64,000 nucleotides of DNA from Sitta carolinensis (lineage: Eukaryota; Chordata; Aves; Passeriformes; Sittidae), in contig JAVUNC010000006.1 of assembly GCA_032173965.1 (NCBI GenBank), positions 21,694,370-21,758,369 on the forward strand. Reading direction: 5' to 3'. The notes under the pieces are model-generated. The model was not told the DNA's origin and ran no database searches. It saw nothing but the letters and a program-made list of their open reading frames with translations. Position numbers and translations under genes: made by a program. Each line of letters opens with the position of its first letter. Within the stretch, counting starts at the first letter, position 1. Positions 36,727 to 48,528 of the stretch are shown here, piece by piece.

Positions 36727-36746
36727 AAAGCGCCGAAAGGCGCTTT
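36727..36746 (+). other. GAAA-loop hairpin upstream of the TMEM260 start
   Basis: AAAGCGCC, then GAAA, then GGCGCTTT: a perfect 8-bp stem closed by a GNRA-type tetraloop. It lies 31 bp before the upstream in-frame ATG (36777) and 106 bp before the preferred ATG (36852), so it would be in the 5' untranslated RNA if transcription starts upstream of it. As DNA it is also an inverted repeat within the promoter. Confidence 0.6.
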
Positions 36747-36851
36747 GGGGAGAGCGAGAAGGCGAGCGGGTCAGGGATGCTCCCCCCGCGAGGCGGCGGA
36801 TGGCACAGCCTGCCCGCCCCGCGCGGCCGAACCCGGAAGGTGGCGGCGCAC

Positions 36852-37017
36852 ATGGGCGCGGGGGCCGGCACCGGCACCGGCACCGGGACCGGGACCGGGA
36901 CCGGGATCGGAACCGGGATAGGGCACGGGGCGGGAGGAGCCGCCGGGGCGCTGGGCGCTGCCGTGGCTGCTCTCTACACGGCCACGCTGCCGCCCGCCCT
37001 GCCCGGCGGGGATGCGG
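36852..37017 (+). CDS. TMEM260: TMEM260 exon 1 (start codon, first membrane segment)
   Basis: Encodes residues 1-55 plus the first base of codon 56. A Gly-Thr/Gly-Ile run (residues 6-24, from a GGCACC/GGGACC hexamer repeat) comes before a hydrophobic segment at about 27-46 and the family motif PGGDAG, which continues in exon 2. Asp54 belongs to the first luminal loop, where GT-C enzymes carry an acidic catalytic residue. The donor is G|gtaacg. I chose ATG 36852 because it gives an N-terminus about as long as the human one. An in-frame ATG at 36777 has the better -3 base (G) and would add 25 residues. Confidence 0.88.
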
Positions 37018-37084
37018 GTAACGTACCGGGTCACGGCAGCGGCCAGGGCGGGGGGCGGGGGGCCGAGCCCTTCGGGGCTGGGGC

Positions 37085-37775
37085 GATCCTGTCACTCCGT
37101 GGGGTTGCTGTCGCCCCACAGGTGCTCAGTGTCACCCCTGTAGGGTTGGTCACTCCAGAGGGGCTGGTGCATTGCTGTCACCCTATGGGCTTGCTGTCAT
37201 CCCGCGGGATGCTCATCCTATAGAGGCTGGTGCATGGCTCTCACCCCTGTAGGGTTGGTCACTCCAGAGGGGCTGGTGCGTTGCTTTCACCCCATTAGGT
37301 TGGCTGTAATCCCATAGGGATGCTCATCCTCTAGGTGCTGGTACTTCACTGTCATTCCATATGGTTGCTGTTATCCTATAGGGACTGGGGCATTAGTGTC
37401 ACTCCAGGTGGTTGCTCTCACCCATAAAGAAGCTCATCCTATAGGGGCTGGTACTTCACTGTCACCCCATATGGTTGCTGTTATCCTACAGGGACTGGGG
37501 CATTGCTGTCACCCCACAGAGTTATTATTAGGATAAGGATAAGGATGCTCATCCTATAGAGGCTGGTACTTCACTGTCACCCCACAGAGTTATTATTAGG
37601 ATAAGGATAAGGATGCTCATCCTATAGAGGTTGGTACTTCACTGTCACCCCACATGGTTGCTGTTATCCTACAGGGACTGGGGCACTCCAGGGGTTGCTG
37701 TCACCCCATAGGGATGCTTATCCTATAGGGACGGGTGCATCGCTGTCACCCCATAGGGTTGCTGGTCCCACTGGT
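37085..37775. repeat. Degenerate tandem repeat in intron 1
   Basis: Recurring modules: 'gctggtacttcactgtcacc', 'ccatatggttgctgttatcc', 'gatgctcatcctatag', 'actggggcattgctgtcacc'. Modules are about 30-70 bp. The block 'ccccacagagttattatt' with AGGATA repeats and 'atgctcatcctatagagg' occurs at 37512 and again at 37580, a 68-bp step. Confidence 0.9.
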
Positions 37776-40011
37776 CCCCACTGGTGCAGTACAGAGCCAC
37801 CTTTGGGGTGCTCCCCCCATCGGGGTTGGTGCATTTAATGCTCCCCAAAGGGGCCCTGGCCCCACGGGTGGGTGCAGCAGGCCCCCCCTGCCCTGGGGTG
37901 TGCACCCCTCGGGGCCAGGGCAGTTGCCCAGTGGGGTCAGCACAGCGAGGTCCCCCCTGGGGCCGGTGCCCTCGGGCCACCCCAAAATGCTTTGCCTGTG
38001 TTTGAGCCTTACAGCCGAGGATTTCACCAGGGGCCCTGGGGACAGCTGGTGGCTTTAGGAGACAGATGTGCCATCCTGCCAAATGTGCTGTCGCTGCTTG
38101 CCCTGGCACTTTCCCGGGATTGTGCAGCAGGGAAATCTTTGGATCTGCAGCTTCCTGCCAGTGTCAGGAATTTTTGCGTTTGGCACTGCTGATCCCACAG
38201 GTGGGACAGAGTTCTGTTTGGTCCTGCTGTGGTTTTACTGATTTAACCTGCTCTTGCTTAAAAAATACTTTATTCTGCATGTGTGGTTTGGAGATAGGAG
38301 GGCTTGGTTTTTCTTGGGAATACGTTGATTATTTTTATTTCATGGAACAAGTGTCCAGGATACTTTCCTTCTGTGTCATCCCAGAACAGTGTTCTGCTTA
38401 GCACCGTGCCTCCTGGTCATCAGTGGTTTCAAAGCCAAGCTGTGCATGAAATTCCTTCTGAATAAATGGCATTTTAATGGATTCAAGTATTTTACAGGCT
38501 CAGGATTTGTGGAGAGAGAGAGAGGCACTGGCCAGGCTGGCCATGTGCATCCTGATGGCTTTTGCTTCTGCTCCCAAGTTACTAAAAAGGCTGGCTTTGT
38601 TCCTTCTAGATGTGTCAATTAATATGTGATCACTAGTATATTTACAGTTGTTACCATTTCGGTTTTTATTATAATTTTTGCCTCTTTTTTTGTCTGTGCA
38701 AAGCACCCTGAGCTCTGAGCTGTTCATGCTGCACAAAGCCTCAGGAACCTGGTTTTTAATTGTGCTTGAGCCTGGGTTCTCCCTCTGGGATGCAAATAAC
38801 CATGAGCAGAGAGGGATGCAGGTTCTCCTGGTGATGTGATGGATGGATGCTGGGGTTAGTTTTTTGGTTTGATGTGAGTTATTCCAGCAGGCAGAGCGAG
38901 CACACAAACAGCACATGGCTTCACCCCTCTTTCCACAGGTTTTTGAGGAAATGTCTCAGGACAGTGATCCCTGACCAGCCCTGTGACCTCACTCTGTTAT
39001 TGTGGTGTACAGAGGGAACACAGCAACGCACACAGCAGGTGTTCAGGCAGAGAAGAAGAAAAGAACTCTCTAGTTTATTGTTGACCTCGTATCTATCAGT
39101 TTCTGGACAGTGATCAGAGGTTGGACAGAGAAGTTCCCACCTCTCCATCTTCACTGGTCACTTGAGAAGTCCATCAGGTGATATCTTTTACAAAGGAATG
39201 CAAACATGATCCTTGTTTATCTTACAATTCATGAGAAACTGACTCCATTATACTAAAACAAATCAGAAGGCTGATTTTCAGGGACAGCATTACTCTTTGT
39301 CTCTCCTTATTTATTTATTGAATTTCCTTCTAAATTTGCTGCCTGGATTCCATGTGTTCACTGGGACTGAGCAGACACAGGCTCCTCCCTGCTGTCCCCT
39401 TTTGCCTGTCCCAGCCAGTGTTTTGTCCCATCACAGTGTCAGGAGTTTTTTGGGCATTATTCCCCTGGTTTTCTCAAGGAATGCCTCAGCTGGAGTCCCT
39501 GGAGTGTCTGTGCATGGCCTTACCTGAGGTGTTTAATTGTTTAATTTGCCTGTGCCTGAGCACGGTGCTCGAACTTGTGCCACCAAAAACACTGAGGCTA
39601 CTTGTGTGAGGAAAGAGCTGCTAAAGGATTTGCTGTATCTGCTTCCAGGCATGGAGCCTAGTGTTTTATTTTATTTATTAAACTATCTGTATTTTTAATT
39701 GTTCCCAAAGTTTGCAGTAATCCGAAAATGTCAAAGGCAGTCAGTATTTCCACTGGCAGCTTGCTTGTGTTGCTTAATGTTAGAATAAAGAAATGAATGA
39801 GAGAATAACAGGGGGAGAAGGAATTATAATTCAGAAACATCCACAGATGTTAAAACAGCTTAAAAAGGGATCAAATAAAATTTTTTAAAAAAGAAACCAA
39901 CCAAATATTCCCTGTGATGTTTCAAACATCATCTCCCAAACTTGCTGTCTGAACACCTTTATGGGGGAGTCAGGCTGGGCAGTCAGAAACTTGTTTGCAT
40001 CAGAAATCACT

Positions 40012-40080
40012 GAATATTCTGAATTAAAAGGGACCCACAAGGATCATTGAGTCAAACTCCTGGCCCTGTGGAATTGGAGG
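40012..40080 (-). mobile_element. Old CR1 3' tip, minus strand
   Basis: 'aaaagggacccacaaggatc' and 'gagtcaaactcctggccctg' fit the reversed CR1 3' end; short and diverged. Confidence 0.6.
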
Positions 40081-42070
40081 GAATAAACTCTTCACTGTGA
40101 GCCAGTGCCTGAGGATGCTACAGGTCATTCTGTCTCACAAGACATTGAAATCAAGTCTGTGGGTGCTGTGGTTCTTCCTCTTTGTGTTTTATTATTTAAT
40201 CTTAGTGCTGCTTTCTCCTCCAGCCCGTGGAGGCTGTAAGGGTTGCTCAGGTGTGTGGCTGGGAGATGAGGAATTAACCTTACCCAAAGTAGTGGCTGTT
40301 ATGTACTTATTTTGATTTTCCCACTGGAATTCAACAAGCCTGCAGCCTGTGAGCTTTTTTTATTTGCAGGTCTTTTTATTTTTTTTTTCCCTTAATTCTT
40401 ACAAGTCAAAGTTGTGCCGTTGTCTTTCAAAGCTTGACTTCCACCAGTGATTTATTTATATTATTTTTGCAACTTCCTGGTTGATTTGTAGCTATATTTC
40501 TTTGAGGTTCTTCTTGCCCTTGATATAAATGTCCCAGCAACGTGAAAGAACTTAAATTTTTGCTGGTTTAGATGCAGATATCTGCATCCCAGAAGGACCT
40601 CAGTGGAGGTGAATCCATGCCTGGCTTGGGAGCAGCATCCCTGGGATGTGGTGGGTGATGGGCAGCACCAGTTGCTGCACACTGGGGCACCCCCACAGTG
40701 CCCAATTTAGGGTTTCCTTTGTTATCCCCATCCTCTGCTGCCTGCAGGAGGGTTTATCCCTCCCCAGCCTCACTGTGCCCTGGAGATGTTGGAGCTGCTG
40801 AGCTCAGAGTTGGGGATGGATGGTTTTCCCATTGCATCCACTTTTTTTGGGGGGGTTGTTTTGCAGTAGGGGGAAGTTTTCCTGAAATAAGAATCGCCAG
40901 AAACTCCGTGTCTGAGAGGTTTTGGGGCAGGTTTGGCCCCAGGCATTGCCAGGCCACAGCTCTAATTCTGCAGGAGTTGCTACCAGCAGTCATGGGTTGA
41001 CTTGCATAATTTTTTTTTTAATTTACCATTTACTGTGGTGTCAGGATTTAAAAATGCCATTTGTGCAGCCCCTCCCTCTTTGCGTGGCGTGGTGAGGACT
41101 TGATTGTACAGAAATTTAAAATATTGTTAATGTAGCATTGAAAGCCACCAGTGTTCTTCTTTTGTGTCTTTCCCATCCAACAATGCTGCCGTGACCTTGG
41201 CGCTTGAAAAATTAACAGGACCAGTAAAATTGGATTATGAAATTTGAGGGAAAGAAGGAAAACCAGCTGTAATTTTAAATTTTGTTTGTCCCTGAATGTG
41301 TTGTTGCTATCGAATATATTCAATGTATGTTGTTCAGGAGTGTTTGCTGCAAAATGCAGAGTGTGAAGTGCTCTAAAAATGCCGACTCTTCTGCTAATGT
41401 GGGTCTTTTTGTGGCAGTTATTTGCCCTGGCATAAAATACAAACAAAATGCAAAATCCAAATGTTGTTTCTAGTGAGAGCTGGCTGCAGCATCCACTGAC
41501 AGGTAAAAGAGTTTCTTGTGAAGCAGAATTGCTTTAGCATCAAGGGAGAGCAGCATTCCCAGATAAATGGATGCAGATTTGCACGATCAGTGATTATATT
41601 TTCCCTCTTTTCCCTCTTTAAAAACTGTAAAGCTCTGGTTTTTTGTTGGTTTCTTTTCTTTTTTTTTTTTTTTTTTTTTGATGACAAACAACTGGGTTAT
41701 TGAACAGACAATGCAGCTTAAGCGTTGCAAACTTGTAAGTTATTGAGTCAGATGGTTTTAAATTAAAAATACACACACACACAAACGTCTGCATTTTGAG
41801 TATGTCAGGCCATTCTTTGCCCCATTCTACCTATATTTTCACTTATCTGTTCATAAAAGTCTCACGAAAACATACAAAAGATATTTTGTGCAATGACATC
41901 AGAGGGAGAAAATATTCTTAGAAAATTTCATGCTGTTAAATCTCCACAGATTTACAGTTTTATCCAGTCAAATTAATGCAAAACCCCAATGCAAGCATTT
42001 GGATTTTGAAAACTTTGGAGGAGTGTCATTTCCTAATAGTAATTATTGGTTTTACATTATTTTTTCACAG

Positions 42071-42102
42071 GGGAGCTGATCACAGCCGCATATGAGCTTG
42101 GA
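42071..42102 (+). CDS. TMEM260: TMEM260 exon 2 (32-nt microexon)
   Basis: Acceptor tttttcacag, donor gtaagt. It completes Gly56 and encodes ELITAAYELG (57-66), one residue different from the human ELITAAHELG as I recall it. It continues the exon 1 motif to GGDAGE, so Glu57 and Asp54, both candidates for acidic active-site residues, lie on two exons. The length is not a multiple of three; skipping would shift the frame at exon 3. Confidence 0.95.
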
Positions 42103-42521
42103 GTAAGTATTAGTTTTATTGTTTAATCAATGCTCTCATTAACAGTTTTAGGAATTAAGGAAGTTTAATTAAGCATGGAGTAAAGTAGATTAATTTATTT
42201 TCAAACCACAGTTTTTACTAACTTATAAGTACAGCACGCGACAATTTACTTCAAGTTTTAAATCCAATTAAACTAAATTATAAAGCAAAGGCTTTACTGT
42301 ATATACAGTAGCTGGCTTATTATCAACCCAAATTTTGTATAAGCTGGGGAGAATAAATAAATCGGGTTAACAATTTTAATAAGTTTTATTATTTAATAAA
42401 CTTTATTATGGTGCATGATCCCTTTAGGCAAGACCTTAGGACTGTCAGCGCGGTGGTAATCCGATAGCAGTGTGGTCTTTCAACTTGCTAACCAATAAAA
42501 TAGTTGAGAAGCTGCTTTTTA

Positions 42522-42552
<31 letters not shown>

Positions 42553-43079
42553 AACAACAGCCTTTTGAATGACCCTAATATACTGTGAACCCAAACGAGG
42601 AGCCCTTTAAGGCACGCTCATGAAACGTGGCACCTCCTTTTCCTCACCGCCTCGTTATTACGGGTGAGGCGTGGAGCCAGATCCACCGAGGAAAAAAAAT
42701 CTTTGTGGGGCTGGGATGGGCATTGGGATGGGCACTGGGGGTTAGGATGGGCACAGAGGGTTGGGATGAGTGCTGGGGTTTGGGATGGGCATCGTGGGGT
42801 TGGGATGGGCACCAGGGGTTGGGATGGGCACTGAGGGTTTGGGATGGGTGCTGAGGATTTGGGATGGGCACCGAGGGTTGGGATGGGTGCTGAGGGTTTG
42901 GGATGGGCACCGGGGTTTGGGATGGGCACGGGGTTGGTGGGATTGGTGGCACCTGGGTTTGGGATGGGCACCAAGGGTTGGATGTGCAAGAGGGTGGCTC
43001 GGGGAGCAGAGCTCCCTGGGCTGCCCTGCTGCCATTCCCAGCCTCTCCCCCCTTCCCAACCCAGCCGCTCTGTCCGTAG
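42103..43079 (+). other. TMEM260: TMEM260 intron 2
   Basis: The first 500 bp are AT-rich and repeat-free. They include a 14-bp palindrome ACTGTATATACAGT at 42297-42310 and an imperfect AT hairpin at 42378-42407, then A-runs at 42521-42549. The second part is the minisatellite at 42710-42985. Confidence 0.8.
42710..42985. repeat. G-rich 20-24-bp minisatellite before exon 3
   Basis: Units of the form GGGTTTGGGATGGGCACYGA, about 12-13 copies with small length changes. It has frequent GGG runs and ends about 95 bp before the exon 3 acceptor. Open frames in it are repeat artefacts. Confidence 0.92.
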
Positions 43080-43228
43080 GTTGCCCACCCTCCCGGCTAC
43101 CCCCTGTTCACGCTGCTGGCCAAAGTGGCCACGGGGCTGCCTGGCGGCTCCCCCGCCTTCCGAGTCAATCTCCTCTGCGGCTTGGTGGGAGCAGCTGCTG
43201 CCTCTTTGCTTTTTTGCACCGTTTTCAG
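43080..43228 (+). CDS. TMEM260: TMEM260 exon 3
   Basis: Acceptor ctctgtccgtag, donor ag|gtaaag; codons 67-115 plus two bases of Arg116. It opens with [12 protein letters not shown], the strongest family signature (the His-Pro-Pro-Gly-Tyr-Pro loop of DUF2723 proteins), and continues through FRVNLLCGL into a membrane segment at about 97-115. The exon is GC-rich, unlike the AT-rich introns beside it, and follows a G-rich minisatellite by about 95 bp. Confidence 0.96.
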
Positions 43229-46200
43229 GTAAAGTCCTTGGGGGTGCTTTTTCCTTGGCTTCGTGCTGCTTCCCCGGCGGCTCGGGACATTCCCGAGGGC
43301 TCCCTCTGCTCCCCGCTGGCCTTCGGACCGCCGTTCCCCCCCCTCTTTCCTAATTAGTTCCTCTGATTAACCTAACAGCAACTTAATCTGAATTTGACCT
43401 TCTTTCCCGCACAAAAGCCTCCACCCTCTTTTATTTTTTCTCCCCCGCTTTTCTTTTCTGTTAAATAATAATAATAGCAATAATAAAAAGTGCGCCCTTT
43501 CCCTCGCCCAGCCGTGACAGGTTGCTCGGGCTCATTATCACAAATCACCGCTCGGTTTAACTAACCAGAACTAATGAAGTTTGTCGTTCTCCAAAGATGC
43601 AGATGGTCTGTTTAAATTAACAGGATGAGCTTCACCTATCGGGAAACCGTGAACTTGGTTTAATTGCAGCTCCCGGCGGAGGTGGATGGGCAGTTGCCTG
43701 CCTGTGGTACCCAAGGAGCAGGGAGAGCATCCCTGCTTTTCCCTGGAGCAGCTCCAGGCTGGGGGGGAATGTCCGGAGCCTCCTCTCCGGGCCTCTAACC
43801 TTGGGAGGACAGGGAACAATCGGGATGCTCACGTGGTTGGGGGGTTTTTTGTTAACCCTGCTCGTCTTTGATGTGCAAGTTCTGGCTGCTCTTAACCTCA
43901 GCCTGACCCATATTTGAGAGGATTATGGCAACCCGTATAAACAATTTCTGATGTTCTTTTTGCAGGGAAAATAGGGCATGTTTTGAGGCTGCCAGTGGTA
44001 TCGGGGCGCTTCAGGATGAGACGGGGCGCTCCCCGACTGGGATTATTTTGACAAAAGCTCTTTTTCCTCCCACCCGCTTCCAGAGCCACCCCTCAGAGAA
44101 ATCTTCCCAGGGAGTGAAAGCCACCTAGAAATAAAAGCAGAAATAAATGAGGAGGTGGTGGGGGGCAGGTTCTGCACAGCCTGAGATCCCTGAGCTCGCT
44201 TAAACTTTGTTCCACAGGGTCCATCTTCCTCTGCCGAAGAGGAGTTGCGGTTTTACTCATCAGCTCCAAAGCACACCTATTTGTGTGCTTGAGTAGTTCC
44301 TAAATATTTCTGTAGGCATTTAGAGTGATTGCTTTCACTGGTGGGTAATACATGTAATTAAGTCGGCATTATTTCATTTAATATCCTGTATTTCACAGCC
44401 TGTTTGGGAAGCTGGAAGTGGCGCTGCCCTCCCGCGCACTGTGCCCAGCGCAGCATCAGAGCACAACTCCATTCTGTTAAAAACTCCTGCAAGGAGTTGC
44501 TAAAGGTTATCTGTATTTGGTTCTGATTTTTTTTTTTCCCATGATGTTTATTCCCACTGTTGCAGTTATTTGGAAAATCTTCCCCAGTTTTTAGTTTGAA
44601 CCGCAGCGTGACAGTTCCTTGGGTGCTCGCCTTGGAAATGATGCGTTCGTTCCTTTAGAGAAATAAGGATACAGGAGAGAAATGACAGGCTAAATTTGAG
44701 AATTATTTAGGGAATTACTTGAGCACTTCTGAAGGTTTAGGTGTTTTGTTGTTGTTTAATTGGATTTGGAAGATGGCGCTTCTGTCAAATTTAGAATTTG
44801 CATGAGGGAACGGAAAACGTGGAAGTGAGAGATGATAAAAACTACTAAGACTTACAGAAATTATTTCATAGATACTGACAGGATCAATTACTCAGCCTAG
44901 CAATAATTGATTTTTTTTTTTTTTTAATAATTGTAAGGTCAGTTTTATTTCCAAATTACAACATTACATTTTTCCTTTCAAGCACATTAAAACTGATTTA
45001 TTTTTTGAGACATTCATTTGGCTAAAAAAAAAAAAAAAGATAAATTATTGCTTTTTTATTTACTTTTAAAAGAAAAAAAAATTAGAAAGTCTGCTTGAAG
45101 CTGTAGCTGTCTGAGGGTGATGTGATGTGTTTTAAATCGGGCTTGTCCATCCTCACAAAGGGACTAAACGGGTCTATAAAATCCCCCCTTATTTTTATGT
45201 TTAAATAAAATTATCTGACGGGGTGACCCTTACGAGGTACCAGTGGCAAAATCAGCACCTGCTCCTCTCGCCATGTGAAACGTGGATGTTAATATGAAAA
45301 TATGTAGATGTTAGGAGTACAAATAATTGATGAAGTACACATCCTTCGGGAGCAACACGGTTCAAGTGGCAAATCTGCCTGCTCAAACAATAGCCACCCT
45401 CCAGCGGGGAGGAAGCCATCTCTATGGAAATGGGGCTGACGCTGCCCTATTGATCGAGTGAAGAAGACATTATACAATGTCAGTTGGGTTGTTACAATTT
45501 CATTTGTCGTCTGACCTGAACTTAACCTCTAAAACCTTTCTTTTCTCCCCGCCAGCCGGGCAGCGTTGCTGTTTACCCTCGCGCGGGGTTTTGCCGTGCC
45601 TCCCTCCCTCCCAGCATCCCCATACAGTAAATCTCTCCCTTCTATTTATTTTATTTTATTTATTTTTTTTTATTATTATTCATATCTCCATCGATTCTTT
45701 TTGTTCGAGTCGTTTCCCAGAGTTTATTCCCGGGCAGGTCGGGATGATTTTTATTGCTTAAGGTAAAGAGTGGCAGTTCCCTCTGTGGTGTTTGGGATGT
45801 TGTGGCACGTGTGGGATTAGGGTGGAATTTATTCCTGGAGCAGATTTCTCCTTTGCCAGGTGATGGCTGGCGGGATGCTCCGCGCAGGCAGCGCTGGGGC
45901 TCGAGCCGAGGCAGCCGCCGCATCACATCTGTTTGTTGATTCTATTGTCTTACAATATGTGATATTACTCATTTAATTACATTATTTATTTTTTTTTAAG
46001 CCTGGATTGTTGTTCTCACAGCAAAATTGTGTCGCAGCACATTGGTGCAGAAAGGCTTTTTGTCAGTAATCCAGACTACCGCTGAACGAGCCCTTTGCGC
46101 CTTTGAGTTACTTCTCAAGTGTGGATTTTTTTCCCCCCCTCTCTGCACAGTCTTAATAAATTGCTTGTAATTATCGTAAAATGCCATTTACAAAGAGTTT

Positions 46201-46756
46201 TCTCGGACTGCTTGTAACTGAGGCAAATAATTCATCTTTGCTTTGAAGGAGGGGGGAGCTGCTTTATGTTTTTAGGACTCAGCGAGTGCGGCTGTAGGAT
46301 TGTTTCTTTAAACAACTCTTTATTTGTTTTACTGTGGGAGGCAAAGCATAGCAAGTTTACAAAGTAAACCAATTATCTTCTTATAATATGATTGCCAAAG
46401 TGTCATTTTCTGCACAGGGGATGCATTCTTTGCATTCTCTGCTGCAAAGAGAAATAGGAAGCTCTCCCCTGCTCTAAATGCATTTTTTTTTTTTTCAGTG
46501 TGTACCTTTCATAGTTTGGTTGTTTTGGGGTTTCTAAATGTACAGTACTCTGTTTTATTGCAGAGGCAGTAGCAGAGTAGATGGTGTCATTGCCCAGGTA
46601 TTTGTAGGAAGTTTTTGTCAGCTTTTTTCTGGCTGAGTTAGACACAGGGTTTTGGAAAGGGGGAAGAAGTTGCATTAAATTAAGCAGTTCACATCTCTTT
46701 GGTTTGCTGTTCTGGGTATCATATTAACTTTTGAATTGATACATAAATATTTTTAT

Positions 46757-46788
46757 ATATCTATTATATTTTATTATATATATATATG
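46757..46788. repeat. (TA)n simple repeat
   Basis: Interrupted TA/TTTTA run ending in a pure TA stretch. Confidence 0.85.
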
Positions 46789-48129
46789 TATTCCCTGCCC
46801 ACTAGACCTTCCAGAAACAAACTGTGAGTGTATATAAAACACAGAGCCAACTCTTCTCCCACCGCCAGCGAAAAGGAGAATTAGGCATGTTGAATAATGA
46901 AATCATCAAAATGATTCCATCACTTTGAGATCATAGGGATGTTTTGGAAGGGGCACCTGATCCCCTGGATGGCACGGAGCTTTCTGGCTCCCAGGGTGTG
47001 TGTGTCCTGGAGCTCTTGTGGGAAGGTCCCTAAGGAGGACCAGGAGGATCAGTGACCTTCCTGGCCATCCCTGAGGGACCTGATGGCTGATGCTCCCTTA
47101 AATCTGCCCCATGCTGGAAAAGCTGTCTCATGGGTGAGGAGATGCTCCATGTCCCTGGGGTACAGGGGTTTGCCAGAGCAGGATTCATCCCTCCACAGTT
47201 TCACCCCTTTTTTTGTGGACAGGACTTGGGGAAGACAGAGGGATGAGAGAGGAGCCAGTGCCCGCTCAACCAGAGTGGGAAATTAAGAAATTGGGTTTTA
47301 GGGAAGGAGGAATCTCCTTACAGGGTGTTGTTTGGATTTTTCCAGATTACAGATTATTGTAGATTATCTCTGTTGTAGCACAGCAGGAACGTGTCGGGTG
47401 TTTGGAAAGCAGCTGAGGTTTAGTGTGAAGTAGTTACAAAGTTTTAGGAGGGAGAGAAGAAAGGAATGTACTCAAGTACTAATTTGCTTTTAGCAAATCT
47501 GCTGTGACCTCTGGCTAATTGATCACATATCTATTTTTATTTTTTTCCCCCCCTTGTCCCCAGAATAAACCGGTGCCGAGTTCAGCCTGTTTGAAGACGC
47601 TGCCAAATCTGTTCATTTGCATTTGGCTCTAAAGCAGGCGCACGAGGCTGCAGTAACTCTGCTTCATTTTGAAAAGGGGAGGGGAGGGAGAAGAAAAAGC
47701 AGGGCAAAAAACTCCTTTTTAATTTTTTTTTCTCTTTTTTTTTTTAAAAAAAAAAAAGACTGAAGAGTCTTTTCTGACAGCTAGTCAGAGTTAGAATTAG
47801 TTCAAGGAAATGTTAATAATGCACTGCCTGGCTTAATCCCTTTGATATCACCAGGTATCCTCCTGTTCATGGGTTAATTGCTTTAAAAGCGGAGGCAATA
47901 TTCTGAGCGGTGGGCCGCTTCACCTTTTCACAGCTGTTACCATTGAGTGACAACTAAATCCCATGTGTAAGATGAGGAAGAGCTCAATCTCCAATTGGGA
48001 GAAAATTTATGTAAACCGCAATCCCTTCAGAATGTGCGGAAGTCACAGACTTTCTTGATTTACTCTGCTTTTCCCAGAAAGCTCCATTGTTCCCTTCCCT
48101 AAGTCCCATCAACCCTTTGTAGCAGAATA

Positions 48130-48440
48130 TCACAGCGGCGGCAGATAGCTTGAAATATATAAATGCTATCATAGCTCTGATTAATAGCGGCGCTTATGAG
48201 TCAAGTCTGATAACGGAGCAGCTCTCCACTCAATTTCAGATACCGCTAATGGAATCTGTCTCCTGCAATTGTAATGTGAGAAGGGCTAATTTGCCATGGA
48301 GCTTGGAGCTGTCACCAGCCGGGGATTGGGGGTCAGATGGGAGCTGCCAGGTTTTTGCCCTGCAGCTTGTATCTCTCGCTTTGAATAGCGCAGCCCCCTG
48401 CCTGCCAGGGAGCTGATAGGCCGCCGGGGGGTTTATGCCA
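48130..48440. other. Candidate conserved non-coding block in intron 3
   Basis: Many CpGs survive here (GCGGCGG, AGCGGCGC, ATAACGG, TACCGC, GGCCGCCG) amid TAAT-rich sequence, with no repeat signature. Homeodomain-type cores include 'tgattaatagc' and 'ccgctaatgg'. It looks like a constrained enhancer-type element; this is inference from composition. Confidence 0.4.
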
Positions 48441-48528
48441 CTCGTACAATAGCAGAGGGCTGCATGGGCTGACTTGGTAATTGTGAAGCCAGCTCATTTT
48501 TATTTTATTTAATATTTTATTCTATTTT

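Larger units (their letters stand above)
36440..37090 (+). promoter_or_regulatory. TMEM260: CpG-island promoter of TMEM260
   Basis: Base composition changes sharply here: dense CpG and long C or G runs replace AT-rich flanks. GC-box-like sites occur at about 36565-36585 (CCCGCCC, GCCGCCC), 36600-36612 (CCACGCCC) and 36650-36661 (GAGGGCGGG). I see no TATA box at a fitting distance. The island covers the first coding exon and ends in intron 1. This is the usual form of a broadly expressed vertebrate gene promoter. The transcription start cannot be fixed from sequence alone. Confidence 0.85.
37018..42070 (+). other. TMEM260: TMEM260 intron 1
   Basis: Holds the tandem repeat at 37085-37775, a CR1 tip at 40012-40080, a T-run at 41659-41679 and a short AC run at 41771-41782. 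37780-38050 is GC-rich unique DNA. 41700-42070 is AT-rich and repeat-free. No other exon was found. Confidence 0.8.

Noticed and set aside
42297..42310. 14-bp palindrome ACTGTATATACAGT
   Set aside because: A single AT-rich palindrome is expected by chance in DNA of this composition; noted in intron 2 only.
42618..43357. Several frames over the intron 2 minisatellite and exon 3
   Set aside because: Repeat-derived, out of frame with exon 3, which is explained by TMEM260.
45698..45712. tRNA B-box-like 'gttcgagtcg'
   Set aside because: No A box at the right distance and no cloverleaf; the upstream sequence is a T/A run.
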